DNA of 64,000 nt, taken from assembly GCF_030709675.1 (NCBI RefSeq), contig NZ_JAUZQD010000013.1, forward strand, positions 186,001-250,000, in the 5' to 3' direction. The translations under genes and the position numbers were made by a program. Under the pieces are notes generated by a model. The model did no database searches and was not told the DNA's origin. It saw only the letters and a list, made by a program, of their open reading frames with translations. The stretch comes from Symbioplanes lichenis. GTDB taxonomy: Bacteria > Actinomycetota > Actinomycetes > Mycobacteriales > Micromonosporaceae. This document shows positions 51,201-59,632 of the stretch, piece after piece. Each line of letters begins with the position of its first letter. The first letter of the stretch is position 1.

Positions 51201-53863
51201 AGCTGGCCGCGACCCTGGCCGCCCTGCCGCCCGCCGGGAGCGCGGAGCCGCCGGTCACCGGGGTCGCCGCCTGGGTGCGGGTGTTCGGCGCGCACCTGAC
51301 CCCGGTCGCGCCGCCCGCCGCCGCCCCGCAGCCGCGGGACTGGGAGATCATCGGGGCGGGCGGGCACCCGTACGAGCGGGAGCTCACCGTCGCCTTCCCC
51401 CGGCGGCCCGGCGCCGGCGAGCCCGCGCGGCTACTGGCCCTGGCCCCCGACCGGCCGGCGGCCGACGCCGCGGATGACGTGGTGACCGCGCTGCGCGCCG
51501 CCGACGCCGATCGCCGGCCGCTGGTCGTGCTGCACCACGGGGGCATCGGCGCCGCCGTGGGCCGCAGCCTCGCCGCCGAGAACCCCGCCGTGCCGGTGCT
51601 GGTCGCCGAGACGCCCGCCACGGCGGACGGGATCCGGGCGGCCGCCGCCGAGGCGCATCGCCCGCTGCGCCCGTACGCGGAGGTGGTCCTCGGTCCCGGC
51701 GGCGTGCGGGCCGAGCCGGTCCTGCGGCAGCTGGTGATCCCGCCCCGGGACGACGCGGCGATCCCGCTCGGGCGCGGCGACGCGTGCGTGGTCACCGGCG
51801 GCGCCCGGGGCATCGGCCTCGAGTGCGCACTCGCGCTCGGCGCCGCGACCGGGGCGACCATGATCCTGCTCGGCCGCAGCCCCGGCGACGATCCGGCCGT
51901 GGTCACAGCCCTGCGGCGCGCGACCGAGGCCGGGGTGACGGCCCGGTATGTGCGCGCCGACGTCACCGACTCCGAGGCCGTGGCCGACGCCCTGCGGCCC
52001 CTGACCGTGCGGGGCCTCCTGCACGCGGCGGGCCGCAACGAGCCCGTACGCATAGCCGCCCTCACCCCCGCGAAGCTGCACGCCACCCTCGCCCCCAAGA
52101 CCGCCCTCGACCACGTGCTCGCCGCGCTCGACCCGGCGGCGCTGCGGTTCGCCGTCGCGTTCGGATCGGTGATCGGGCGCACCGGGCTCGCCGGGCAGGC
52201 CGACTACGCCATCGCCAACGAGTGGCTGACCCGCCGGTGCGCCCGGCTGAGCGCCGAGCACTCGGACGTGAAGTGGCTGTCCGTCGAGTGGTCGGCGTGG
52301 TCCGGCACCGGGATGGGCGAGCGGCTCGGGGCGCTCGACGCGCTGGTGCGCCAGGGGCTGAGCCCGGTGCCCGTGGCCACCGGCACCGACCTGCTGCTGC
52401 GCCTGCTCGCCACCCCGCGGCTGCCCGCCGCCGTGCTGGTCACCGGGCGGCTCCCGGCGAGCCCGGCCGTGCGCTGGGACGACGACGAGACCCCGGCCGG
52501 CCGGTTCACCGCCGCCCGGCCGGCCCACACCCCGGGCGTCGAACTGATCAGCACCGCCGACCTGTCGCTGGGCGACGACCCCGCCCTGGCCGGCCACCGG
52601 ATCGACGGCACGGTCCTGCTGCCGGCGGTGCTCGGGCTGGAGGCGATGGCCCAGGCCGCGGCGGCCCTGGGCGGCAAGCCCGGCCACACCGGGCTGTCCG
52701 CGGTCGCGTTCGCCCGGCCGGTCACCGTGCCGGAGCGCGAGCCGCGCCGGATCCGGGTCGCGGCCCTGGCCGGCGAGGACGGCGCGATCGAGACGGTGCT
52801 GCGCAGCGCCGAGACGGGCTTCGCCACGGACCACTTCCGGGCCACCTGCACCGACGCGGGCCCGGCCCGCCCCGGCACCGTCGGGCCCGTCGTGGTGGCC
52901 GGAGACCCGATGCCGGCGGCCGGCCTCTATGGACCGCTGTTCTTCCACGGTCCCGCGCTGCGGCGGGTCCGGGGCTATCACCGGCTCAGCGCCTATCGCT
53001 GTCTCGGCTCGGTCACCGCCGACCCGGACGCCCGCTGGTTCGGCGCCTTCCACGATCCGGCGCTGGTGCTCGGCGACCCGGGCGCCCGCGACGCGTTCCT
53101 GCACATCCTGCAGGGCTGCCTGCCCGACCGGCGGCTGCTGCCGGTCGGGGCCGACGAGATCCGGTTCCACGGGCGGCCCGAGGGGACGCTGACCGTGCAC
53201 GCCCGCCAGCGCCCCGGCGACGGCGACGAGCTCGTGTTCGACCTGGTCGTGTCCGGGGCCGGGCCGGAGGTCGTCGAGGAGTGGTCCGGCCTGCGGTTGC
53301 GGGTGACCGGCCCGCTCGACCCGGCGCCGCTGCCGCTCGCCGTGCTGGGGGCGCTGCTGACGCGTACGCTGCGGCGGGCCCACCCCGGGCTGCGCCTCGA
53401 CCTCGCGGTCGCCCCGGCCACCCGGACCGGCGGCGAACGCACCCGGGAGGTCGCCGCCTGGCTGGCGGACGCCCCGGCCCGGCACGCCCCGGACGGCGCC
53501 CTGCTCGTGGCGGGCCCCGGCCACGCCTCCGCCAGTCACCTCGCCGGGCACGTGCTCGTGGCCGCGGCACCGCAGCCGGTCGCGGTGGACTGGGAGGCGG
53601 CCGGGCCCGGCGAGGTGCCGCTCGGGTCCGGCGATCGTCAGGTGGCGGCGGAGCTCGGCGCGGCCGGCGCGTACCAGGTGTGGGCCTGTCGCGAGAGCCT
53701 GCGCAAGCTGGGGCGCACGGCCCCGGACCCGCTGCTGCTCACCGGGGCGCCGGCCGCGGGCTGGACCACCCTGACCGCCGCCGGGTGCCACCTCCACAGC
53801 ACCGTCGTGACCAGCACGACCGGCCCGGTGGCCGTCTGCGTGGGGCTGGGGGAGACGCCATGA
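48251..53863 (+). CDS. pksE: enediyne iterative type I polyketide synthase (KS-AT-ACP-KR-DH-PPTase)
   Basis: 1870 residues, the normal PKSE length. KS: VDGACASSLL (Cys211), EGHGTGTE (His344), NIGHTKAA (His381). AT: AAGHSLGELAAL (Ser653). ACP: ADLHLSSLRVGQLA (phosphopantetheine Ser about 952). KR: VVTGGARGIGLE and FGSVIGRTGLAGQADYAIAN (Ser1306, Tyr1319, Asn1323). DH: LAGHRIDGTVLLPA (His1449). C-terminal PPTase: VAVDWEAAGPG (Asp1780) and WACRESLRKLGR. This fixed order, with ACP between AT and KR and a built-in PPTase, is unique to enediyne synthases. It builds a linear polyene from one acetyl and seven malonyl units that the thioesterase releases. All catalytic residues look intact. Overlaps the thioesterase gene by four bases (ATGA). 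Confidence 0.95.
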   Translation: MTTSDPVVVAGLACRFPEADGPGDLWRNVMARRRSFRRLPDGRLPLADYGGADPDHTYVTRAALLDGWHFDRARFRVPGDTYRAVDPSHWLALEVSADALADAGLPGGEGVDRDRAGVVLGNSLTGEFSRAATLRTRWPYVGRTVAAALAGTDLPPGARSALLGDIERRYKAAFPVPSDETLAGALANTIAGRVCNHFDFHGTGYTVDGACASSLLAVATAAEAVAAGHLDVALAGGVDLSLDPFELVGFARAGALARDEMRVYDRRPTGFLPGEGCGVLVLCRESYARERRLRAYARLLGWGTASDGRGGLTRPEVAGQRLALRRAYERAALDPARVRLVEGHGTGTEIGDLTEITALRDVRGPGAPTAALGSVKANIGHTKAAAGAAGLIKAVLALHHEVLPPATGCADPHPLLHDPATALHAPAEARPWPGPERYAAVSGFGFGGINVHAVLGGTGPTARRRLARHQSRLAARHPGREIVVCTADRPGVLAARLRHVAGAAPVMSRGELTDLAATLAAGHRGDAPVRFAAAVSTVDELAAAAGHAAERLEAGERLVLDRVRRVFVAAGAPLRVALLFSGQAAPCHPGPGALGRLLDELPPGYDDPLTVPDPAAGPAGTDVAQPAIMRSALAGLRWLDTLGVRAHAAAGHSLGELAALCWAGALTETEAYTLARARGAAMAEAGGTDGAMASLGTGRPGAETLVDGTGAVVAAENGPGHTVVSGPRAAVGRVVARARGQGLAATWLPVAHAFHSPAMAAAADPVRAAAARIRRQPLSRPVASTVTGAWLPAEPDLPALLTTQLTAPVRFTAALALLAADLYVEVGPGHVLAGLAGDRAVALDAGAPEADGLAVAGAALFAAGACDSVQPWFDRRETRVFDLDRPRAFLTNPCESTDIVVDEPAVEAEPRVVNATADPLEITRERVAGEAELDPAAVAPDARLLADLHLSSLRVGQLAAALAADLGRAAPTAPLELATATVAELAATLAALPPAGSAEPPVTGVAAWVRVFGAHLTPVAPPAAAPQPRDWEIIGAGGHPYERELTVAFPRRPGAGEPARLLALAPDRPAADAADDVVTALRAADADRRPLVVLHHGGIGAAVGRSLAAENPAVPVLVAETPATADGIRAAAAEAHRPLRPYAEVVLGPGGVRAEPVLRQLVIPPRDDAAIPLGRGDACVVTGGARGIGLECALALGAATGATMILLGRSPGDDPAVVTALRRATEAGVTARYVRADVTDSEAVADALRPLTVRGLLHAAGRNEPVRIAALTPAKLHATLAPKTALDHVLAALDPAALRFAVAFGSVIGRTGLAGQADYAIANEWLTRRCARLSAEHSDVKWLSVEWSAWSGTGMGERLGALDALVRQGLSPVPVATGTDLLLRLLATPRLPAAVLVTGRLPASPAVRWDDDETPAGRFTAARPAHTPGVELISTADLSLGDDPALAGHRIDGTVLLPAVLGLEAMAQAAAALGGKPGHTGLSAVAFARPVTVPEREPRRIRVAALAGEDGAIETVLRSAETGFATDHFRATCTDAGPARPGTVGPVVVAGDPMPAAGLYGPLFFHGPALRRVRGYHRLSAYRCLGSVTADPDARWFGAFHDPALVLGDPGARDAFLHILQGCLPDRRLLPVGADEIRFHGRPEGTLTVHARQRPGDGDELVFDLVVSGAGPEVVEEWSGLRLRVTGPLDPAPLPLAVLGALLTRTLRRAHPGLRLDLAVAPATRTGGERTREVAAWLADAPARHAPDGALLVAGPGHASASHLAGHVLVAAAPQPVAVDWEAAGPGEVPLGSGDRQVAAELGAAGAYQVWACRESLRKLGRTAPDPLLLTGAPAAGWTTLTAAGCHLHSTVVTSTTGPVAVCVGLGETP

Positions 53864-54282
53864 CCGGCCCGGCCTATGTCTATCGGCACCGCGTCACCTT
53901 CGACGAGACGAACCTCGTCGGCAACGTCTACTTCGCGCACTACCTCGCCTGGCAGGGGCACTGCCGCGAGCACTTCCTGGCCGACCGCGCCCCCGGCGTG
54001 CTCGCCGACCTGCGGGCCGGGCTGGCGCTGGCCACCGTCGGCTGCGCGGCCGACTTCTACATCGAGAGCTTCGCCTGCGACGTGGTGGAGGTGCACATGA
54101 GCCTCGAGCACATCACCGGCAACCGCATCGGCATGGGCTTCGACTACCGGCGCGGGCCCGACCTGCTGGCCCGGGGGCGGCAGACCGTCGCCTGCATGCG
54201 GCGCACCGGGCGCGGGCTGGAGCCGGCCGCGATCCCGGCCGAGCTGCGCGGCGCCCTGACGCCCTATGCGGTGCGGCCGTGA
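53860..54282 (+). CDS. enediyne thioesterase (E10/CalE7 family)
   Basis: 140 residues, a hotdog-fold 4HBT-type thioesterase starting in an ATGA overlap with pksE. It has the enediyne-specific opening FDETNLVGNVYFAHYLAWQG, with the Arg and Glu-rich segment CREHFL of the CalE7/DynE7/SgcE10 group, which lack the usual catalytic Asp/Glu and release the polyene from the PKSE carrier domain. Last gene of the rightward cassette; it overlaps by 19 bases the 3' end of the convergent hxlR-type gene. Confidence 0.93.
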   Translation: MTGPAYVYRHRVTFDETNLVGNVYFAHYLAWQGHCREHFLADRAPGVLADLRAGLALATVGCAADFYIESFACDVVEVHMSLEHITGNRIGMGFDYRRGPDLLARGRQTVACMRRTGRGLEPAAIPAELRGALTPYAVRP

Positions 54283-54956
54283 CCCGCCGGGGCGTCGGCG
54301 AAGCCGATCAGCCGCAGGCAGCGGGGCACCGCCGCGGGCCGGCCGGTGACCCGGACCGCGCCGCTGACCAGTGCCTCGATCGGGTCGAGCCGGCCCAGCC
54401 CGAGGTCGAAGAACGTGCGTGGGTCGGTGGTGGCCACGACGTCCGGCGCCGCGGCGGGCCCGGGGCGCACCACCGCGCGCCCGGCCGCGGCCGCCACATG
54501 GAAGACCTCCCCGCCCACGTCGAACTGGTAGGTCTCGTCGGCCTCGGGCCCCGGCCCGCCGGCCAGCATCGCCTCGATCGCCAGCGGGGCCCAGGACGCC
54601 CGGCTGACCGCGCCGGCGGGCCGGGGGCGGCCGGCGCCGGCCCGCAGCCCGAAGCGGGCCAGCCCCAGGATCGGCTCGTGCAGCGTGCGGCCCAGCTCGG
54701 TCAGCGCGTAACCGGCGGTGCGGCGGCCCGGCTCCAGCGGCTCGACCACGCCGGCCTCGGCCAGCGAGCTGAGCCGCTCGGCGAGCAGGTTGGTGCCGAT
54801 GCCGGGCAGCCCGTCGAGGAGGTCCCGGAAGCGCCGGGGCCGCGGCAGCAGCTCCCGGATGATCAGCAGGGTCCAGCGCTCGCCCACCACGTCGAGACCG
54901 TAGGCCAGTCCGCACTCCTGGTCGTAGAGACGACGCTCCCTCGGCGGCTTCGTCAC
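54264..54956 (-). CDS. HxlR-family regulator with SCP2-like C-terminal domain
   Basis: 230 residues from GTG 54956, with GAGGAG six bases before. The N-terminal 110 residues are an HxlR winged helix (CGLAYGLDVVGERWTLLIIR, FRDLLDGLPGIGTNLLAERL, YALTELGRTLHEPI). The C-terminal 100 residues (YQFDVGGEVFHVAAAAGRAV, TDPRTFFDLGLGRLDPIEAL, GRPAAVPRCLRLIGF) resemble an SCP2 sterol-carrier fold that may bind a hydrophobic ligand. It would then sense a lipid-like molecule, perhaps a pathway polyene. Convergent with the thioesterase and divergent from the small membrane protein gene. Confidence 0.8.
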   Translation of the reverse strand: MTKPPRERRLYDQECGLAYGLDVVGERWTLLIIRELLPRPRRFRDLLDGLPGIGTNLLAERLSSLAEAGVVEPLEPGRRTAGYALTELGRTLHEPILGLARFGLRAGAGRPRPAGAVSRASWAPLAIEAMLAGGPGPEADETYQFDVGGEVFHVAAAAGRAVVRPGPAAAPDVVATTDPRTFFDLGLGRLDPIEALVSGAVRVTGRPAAVPRCLRLIGFADAPAGHGRTA

Positions 54957-55011
54957 TCCGGCTCCTCACGCACAGCTTCCTTCACTATCGCATAGCACCG
55001 GGAGGGGAATC

Positions 55012-55323
55012 ATGGCTGTTCTGACCCGTCCAGGCCGCACCGGGACGCCCACGCGGCTGACTCTCGCGCTGGCCGCGCTCGGGGGAGTGCTGCCGGCGTA
55101 CGTGTGGTCGGCGTCCTTCGTGGACCGCGAGATCGGCCTCGCCCTGGCCTTCCTCGGGCCGGCGGCGCTGGGCCTGGTGCGCGACCCGTTCGCCGGCCGG
55201 CCGCGGCTGCGCCTGGCGGTGCTCGGCGCCCTGGTCGGCGTCTTCTTGCTGGTCTATCGGGACGTACGGCTGCCCGCGCGCTTCGGCTACGGATGGTTCC
55301 CGACCGCGCCGTGGAACGCGTGA
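55012..55323 (+). CDS. small membrane protein, unknown function
   Basis: 103 residues with a good ribosome site (GGAGGGG) before ATG 55012. Three hydrophobic stretches are seen: LTLALAALGGVLPAYVW, IGLALAFLGPAALGLV and LAVLGALVGVFLLVY. The C-terminus ends in ARFGYGWFPTAPWNA. No family was recognised. It sits between two regulator genes of region C and could be linked to either or to transport. Confidence 0.6.
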   Translation: MAVLTRPGRTGTPTRLTLALAALGGVLPAYVWSASFVDREIGLALAFLGPAALGLVRDPFAGRPRLRLAVLGALVGVFLLVYRDVRLPARFGYGWFPTAPWNA

Positions 55324-55341
55324 GCCGCCGCCATGACCAGC

Positions 55342-57156
55342 TCAACCCGGCAGCGGGCAGGAATGACCGAGCTCGGCCGCGGAGCAACGCACGAGCCGCA
55401 GCATGCGATAGCGGGTGCCCGTCCCGGAGTGCAGCACCGACAGCAGCGAGGCGTCGACCAGCCGGCTGAGCATGGCCCGCACGTCGACCGGCCCGCCCGG
55501 CAGCCCGTCCCAGGCGAGGGCGGCGTCGGCCGGGCCGAAGGACGCGGTCAGCCCGGCCAGCCGGTGCAAGCAGCGGCGCTCGGCGGCGCTCAGGCAGTCG
55601 GCGCTGCGCCGCAACGTCGAGCGCAGCGAGCGCTGGTGCGCCGGGGGATACCGGCGGGGCGGGGTGATCTCGTCCAGCGGCCGGGCGGTGCGCTCGGTCA
55701 GCTCGTCGAGCGGCACGGCGGCCAGGCAGGCGGCCGCCATCTCGATGGCCAGCGGCAGCCCGTCGAGGCGGCGGCAGATGTCGGCCACCTGGTCGGTGTT
55801 GTCGCGGGTCAGCCGGAAGCCGGGACTCACCTGGGCGGCCCGGCGGGCGAAGAGGGCGGTGGCGCCGTCGTGACCGCCGACCTCCAGCGGCTGCACCGGC
55901 CACACCGTCTCGTAGGGCAGCCCGAGCCGCTCGCGCGAGGTCACCAGCACCGACACCCGGCGCACCGAACGGATCAGCCGGTCCGCGGCGGCGGCGCTGA
56001 CCGCGACCAGATGCTCCACATTGTCCAGCACCAGCAGGGTGCGCCGGTCGCCCAGCAGTGCCGCCGCGTCGTCGCCGGCCTGCCCGCCGGTCAGCCGGGC
56101 CAGCGCCTCGGCCAGCCCGGCGGCGCCCGGGATCTCGGACGCCTCGAGCACCAGCACGCCGCCGGGGAACCGGTCGCGCACGGCGGTGGCGGCGTGCAGC
56201 GCCAGCGCGGACTTGCCGCAGCCGGGCGCCCCGGTCAGCGTGAGCAGCCGGTCCTCGGCGAGCCGGCCGGTGACCGAGACCAGGTCGGCGTCGCGCCCGA
56301 CCAGCGTGCCGGGGCCGGCGCCGGGCCCGCGCCAGGGCGGTGGGTCCGGCCTCGGCCCGGCGGGCGCCGGGGTCCGCGGCCGCACGATCTTCCGGTACGC
56401 CCCGGCCAGCTGGGCGCCGGGCGTGACGCCGAGCTCGTCGCCGAGCCGGGCCCGAACGTGGTGGAACTGGTCCAGCGCGGCGGCGCGCCGGCCGCTCTGC
56501 TCCAGCGCGGCGATGTAGCGGGCCTGCACCTCCTCGTGCAGCGGCTCGCACCGGGCCAGCTGCTCGGCCACGGCCAGCACCGCCGCGCCGCGGCCGAGCC
56601 CGAGCCCGGCGCGCACGTAGTCGAGGGCCGCGTCGCACCACGCCCGGTGCGTGGCCGCCACGGCCTCGTCGGTGTGCAGCAGCCGGGCCAGCTCGGCCAG
56701 CTGCGGGTCACGCCACTGCCGCAGGGCGGCCCCGAGCAGCTCGAAGGACCGGGGCGGGTCCTGCGTGGCCCGGGCGCGCGCCTCGGCGCACAGCGTGCGG
56801 AAGCGCGTCACGTCGACCTGGCCGGGTTCGACCGCCAGCCGGTAGCCCGCCGAGCTGGACCCGATGACGTGCACCCGGCCGCGCGGCGGCAGGTCCGGCT
56901 CGAGCACGTGGCGCAGCCGGGCGACATAGGTCTGCACGACCTGCCGCGCCGACTTGGGCTGGGCCGGGCCCCACACCGCCTCGCGCAGCGCCCCGGCGGA
57001 CACCGTCTCGCCCGGCTGCAGGGCCAGGGCGGCGAACACCGCTCGCTGCTTGGCCGGGCCCAGGTCGAGGGGATGCTCGCCCCGGAAGACGCGAACCTCG
57101 CCGAGCACCTGCACCCGAATCGCCGTGCCACCGGGCATGTCCACCACCGCCCCCAT
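55342..57156 (-). CDS. SARP-family transcriptional activator with NB-ARC domain
   Basis: 604 residues; an alternative ATG at 57138 would remove six residues. DNA-binding winged helix: IRVQVLGEVRVFRG, KQRAVFAALALQPGETVSAG, VVQTYVARLRHVLEP. Activation domain: LLGAALRQWRDPQLAEL and PLHEEVQARYIAALEQSGR. NB-ARC ATPase: LLTLTGAPGCGKSALAL (P-loop), RRTLLVLDNVEHLV (Walker B), RRLDGLPLAIEMAAA (GLPL). It ends shortly after the ARC2 region, without TPRs. SARPs activate antibiotic operons through heptamer direct repeats near -35. It is divergent from the 57273 operon and a likely activator of region C. Confidence 0.87.
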   Translation of the reverse strand: MGAVVDMPGGTAIRVQVLGEVRVFRGEHPLDLGPAKQRAVFAALALQPGETVSAGALREAVWGPAQPKSARQVVQTYVARLRHVLEPDLPPRGRVHVIGSSSAGYRLAVEPGQVDVTRFRTLCAEARARATQDPPRSFELLGAALRQWRDPQLAELARLLHTDEAVAATHRAWCDAALDYVRAGLGLGRGAAVLAVAEQLARCEPLHEEVQARYIAALEQSGRRAAALDQFHHVRARLGDELGVTPGAQLAGAYRKIVRPRTPAPAGPRPDPPPWRGPGAGPGTLVGRDADLVSVTGRLAEDRLLTLTGAPGCGKSALALHAATAVRDRFPGGVLVLEASEIPGAAGLAEALARLTGGQAGDDAAALLGDRRTLLVLDNVEHLVAVSAAAADRLIRSVRRVSVLVTSRERLGLPYETVWPVQPLEVGGHDGATALFARRAAQVSPGFRLTRDNTDQVADICRRLDGLPLAIEMAAACLAAVPLDELTERTARPLDEITPPRRYPPAHQRSLRSTLRRSADCLSAAERRCLHRLAGLTASFGPADAALAWDGLPGGPVDVRAMLSRLVDASLLSVLHSGTGTRYRMLRLVRCSAAELGHSCPLPG

Positions 57157-57272
57157 GAAAGTCGCGGCTTCCCCGTACGGACATTGTCACTGGCCGCTGT
57201 CCGCTGTCACGGGTACCGCACCGATGTTTGCGCGGAGCGCAACGACGATCTCCGATCGACGGGAGGCGGGCG
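57157..57272. promoter_or_regulatory. divergent promoter region with GCTGTC repeats
   Basis: The 116-base gap between the SARP gene and the rightward operon holds two adjoining heptamers, GCTGTCC (57196-57202) and GCTGTCA (57203-57209), and a related TTGTCAC just upstream. SARP sites are usually heptamers repeated every 11 bases, so the fit is only partial. GGGAGGCGGG before 57273 is the ribosome site. Confidence 0.3.
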
Positions 57273-58517
57273 ATGAGCGTGCTGCGGCTGGGTGCGTGGG
57301 CCGGGATCACCCTGCGCTGCGCGGTCCGCTCCGGCCTTTCCGGGGTACGCCGCCGGCTGCACCGGTCCACGTCGGCGCCCGCCGGTCCGGGGCCGGGCGT
57401 CCGGCTGCTCGTGGAGCTGGGACCCACCTTCGTCAAGGGCGGTCAGCTGCTCAGCACCCGGGCGGATCTTCTCCCTCCACATTGGTGTGAGGCACTGAGT
57501 GCGTTGCGTGACGATGTGGGGCCGGTGTCACCCGAGCGCACCCGCCGGGCGCTGGAACGGGCGTACCCGGCCGCCCCCGACTGGCCGTTCGCCGCCTTCG
57601 ACTGGACCGCGACGGCCAGCGGCAGCATCGCGTGCGTGCACCGGGCCCGGCTGCTCGACGGCCGCGAGGTCGCCGTCAAGATCCGCCGCCCGGGCATCAG
57701 CCGCCGGATGCGCGCCGACTTCCGGCTGCTGGCGGCCGGGGCCGGGCTGGGCCAGGCGGTGCCCCCGCTGCGCAAGGTGCCGATGCGCCGCATGGTCGAC
57801 CAGGTCGGCGCGGCCGTGCTGGGCCAGCTCGACCTGGTCCGGGAGGCGGAGCTGCTGGCCCTGCTGCGGCGCAACCTCGACGGGCTGATGCGCGTGCCCG
57901 AGCCGCTGCCCGCGGTCAGCGGCGACGGCGTGCTGGTCATGGAGTACGTCCCCGGCCTGCGCGGTTTCCGGGCCGCCGACTTCACCCGCGAGCAGCGCCG
58001 CGCCGTCGTGCGCCGGATCCTCACCGGGGTCTTCCGGATGCTCTTCGTGGACGGGCTCGTGCACTGCGACATGCACCCGGGCAACCTGTGCCTGACCGCC
58101 GAGGGGCAGGTGGTGCTCCTCGACGCGGGCTTCGTGGTGCGCCTCGACCCGGCGGTCAAGCGCTTGTTCGCCGAGTTCTTCCTCAACCTGGCCACCGGAC
58201 GCGGTGAGCGCTGCGCCGAAGTGGTGCTGCGCAGCGCCGAGCACGTGCCGCCCGAAGCCGACCTGGACGCCTTCCGGGCCGGCCTCCGGGACCTGGTGCG
58301 GGCCAACCATGGGCGTACGGCCGGGACGTTCCGGCTGGCGCCGTTCGCGACCCGGCTGTTCGACCTGCAGCGGCGCTCCGGCATCGCGGCCGCCCCGGCC
58401 TTCGTCTTCCCGCTGCTGTCCCTGCTGGTCCTGGAGGGCATGATCAACGACTTCGACGTGGACGTCGACTTTCAGGCCGAGGCCATCCCGGTGCTGCTCA
58501 CGGCCCTGCCCGGATAG
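57273..58517 (+). CDS. ABC1/UbiB-family kinase-like protein
   Basis: 414 residues. The family's KxGQ motif appears as PTFVKGGQLLSTRADLLP, the nucleotide-binding Lys in GREVAVKIRRPG, the catalytic loop as HCDMHPGNLCLT and the metal-binding D-F-G as LLDAGFVVRL (DAG). A C-terminal hydrophobic stretch (AFVFPLLSLLVLEGMI) may touch the membrane. UbiB/ADCK proteins are atypical ATPases that help lipid-like molecules such as ubiquinone leave membranes for enzymes. In an enediyne cluster it may help handle the very hydrophobic polyene; this is inference. First gene of the rightward 57273-64000 operon. Confidence 0.82.
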   Translation: MSVLRLGAWAGITLRCAVRSGLSGVRRRLHRSTSAPAGPGPGVRLLVELGPTFVKGGQLLSTRADLLPPHWCEALSALRDDVGPVSPERTRRALERAYPAAPDWPFAAFDWTATASGSIACVHRARLLDGREVAVKIRRPGISRRMRADFRLLAAGAGLGQAVPPLRKVPMRRMVDQVGAAVLGQLDLVREAELLALLRRNLDGLMRVPEPLPAVSGDGVLVMEYVPGLRGFRAADFTREQRRAVVRRILTGVFRMLFVDGLVHCDMHPGNLCLTAEGQVVLLDAGFVVRLDPAVKRLFAEFFLNLATGRGERCAEVVLRSAEHVPPEADLDAFRAGLRDLVRANHGRTAGTFRLAPFATRLFDLQRRSGIAAAPAFVFPLLSLLVLEGMINDFDVDVDFQAEAIPVLLTALPG

Positions 58518-58528
58518 GAGGCGGACGC

Positions 58529-59632
58529 ATGGGAACCGTCCTGGCCCTGGTCCCCGGGCCGCGGCCGCTCGCGCCGGGCGCACACCCGCCCGCCGCCACC
58601 GAGCCGGTCGTGATCCGCCTGGGCGCGGTCTTCGGGCCGGGGGACAACACGCTGCTGCTCGACGCCGTCCGCCACGCGTGGTGGCAGCGGCGCCGGCTGG
58701 TTCTGATCCACTCCGGGGCCGGCGGCGCGGCGCTGCTGCGCTCCTCGATGGCGGGCCGCCGGCTGCCCGGCTGGCTATGTGCCGAACTGCCGCCCCTGCC
58801 CTCGCCGGCCGCCCTCCGCACCGCGCACGCCCTGGCCGCGTCGGACCTCACGGGCGAGGTGCTGGTCGACGGCACCGGCGCCTCCCGGACCAGCTGGCGG
58901 CCCGTGTCCCTGCCACCGCCCGGTCCGGGACCCGTCGCGGGCGAGGCCGTGCTGGTCACCGGGGGGCTCGGCGGGCTCGGCATCCGGGTGGCCGGACTGC
59001 TGGCGCACCGCTACGGCTGCCACCCGGTGCTGCTCGACCGGGCCCGGCCCGCGCCCGGCTCGGCGGCCGACCGGCATCTCGACCGGTTGCGCCGCTGCGT
59101 GCCCGGTGCGACCGTGCGGCTCGCCGACGTGACCGACCCCGCCGCGGTGGACCGGGCGCTCACCGGCCTCCCGGCGCCGGTCCGCACGGTCGTGCACTGC
59201 GCCGGGGTGCTCGGCCCGGCCGGCGACTGCGGGCCGGCCCGGCTGCGCGCCGCCCAGGACGTGAAGGTGGCCGGGCTGCGGCACGTGCTGGCCGCGCTCG
59301 ACCGCTCCCGGCTGCGCCGGCTCGTCGTCTTCGGCTCGGTGCTGGCCGAGCTGCCGCCGCACGATCTCGGCTGCTACGCCCTGGCCAACGAGCTGCTGCG
59401 GCGCGAGACGCTGCGGGCGGCCGGCACCCTGCCCCGGGCCACGACCGTGGTGGCCGAGTGGGACATCTGGTCGGGCGCCGGGATGGCCCACGACCTCGGC
59501 GTGGTCCCCCAGGCCCGGCAAGCCGGGCACACCCCGGTCGCGCTGGTGCCGGGCCTGCGGGCGCTGACCCGCCTGCTGGCCCTGCCCCCGGGCCCGGCCC
59601 GGACCTTGATGCTGCGAGGAGGGAACTCATGA
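58529..59632 (+). CDS. stand-alone PKS-type ketoreductase (SDR)
   Basis: 367 residues; GGAGGCGG lies before ATG 58529. The second half is a PKS-KR-like Rossmann domain: VLVTGGLGGLGIRVAGLLA (NADPH loop), VVHCAGVLGPAGDCG, VVFGSVLAELPP and GCYALANELL, giving the Ser, Tyr and Asn of the catalytic set. WDIWSGAGM matches the tail of KR domains (compare SAWSGTGM in the PKSE). The first 130 residues resemble the structural KR half. Probably reduces a keto or quinone group during tailoring. Overlaps the monooxygenase gene by four bases (ATGA). Confidence 0.82.
   Translation: MGTVLALVPGPRPLAPGAHPPAATEPVVIRLGAVFGPGDNTLLLDAVRHAWWQRRRLVLIHSGAGGAALLRSSMAGRRLPGWLCAELPPLPSPAALRTAHALAASDLTGEVLVDGTGASRTSWRPVSLPPPGPGPVAGEAVLVTGGLGGLGIRVAGLLAHRYGCHPVLLDRARPAPGSAADRHLDRLRRCVPGATVRLADVTDPAAVDRALTGLPAPVRTVVHCAGVLGPAGDCGPARLRAAQDVKVAGLRHVLAALDRSRLRRLVVFGSVLAELPPHDLGCYALANELLRRETLRAAGTLPRATTVVAEWDIWSGAGMAHDLGVVPQARQAGHTPVALVPGLRALTRLLALPPGPARTLMLRGGNS

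Noticed and set aside
57185..57210. GCTGTC heptamers as a proven SARP box
   Set aside because: Spacing is 7 and 13 bases instead of the usual 11, so only a low-confidence regulatory note was made.
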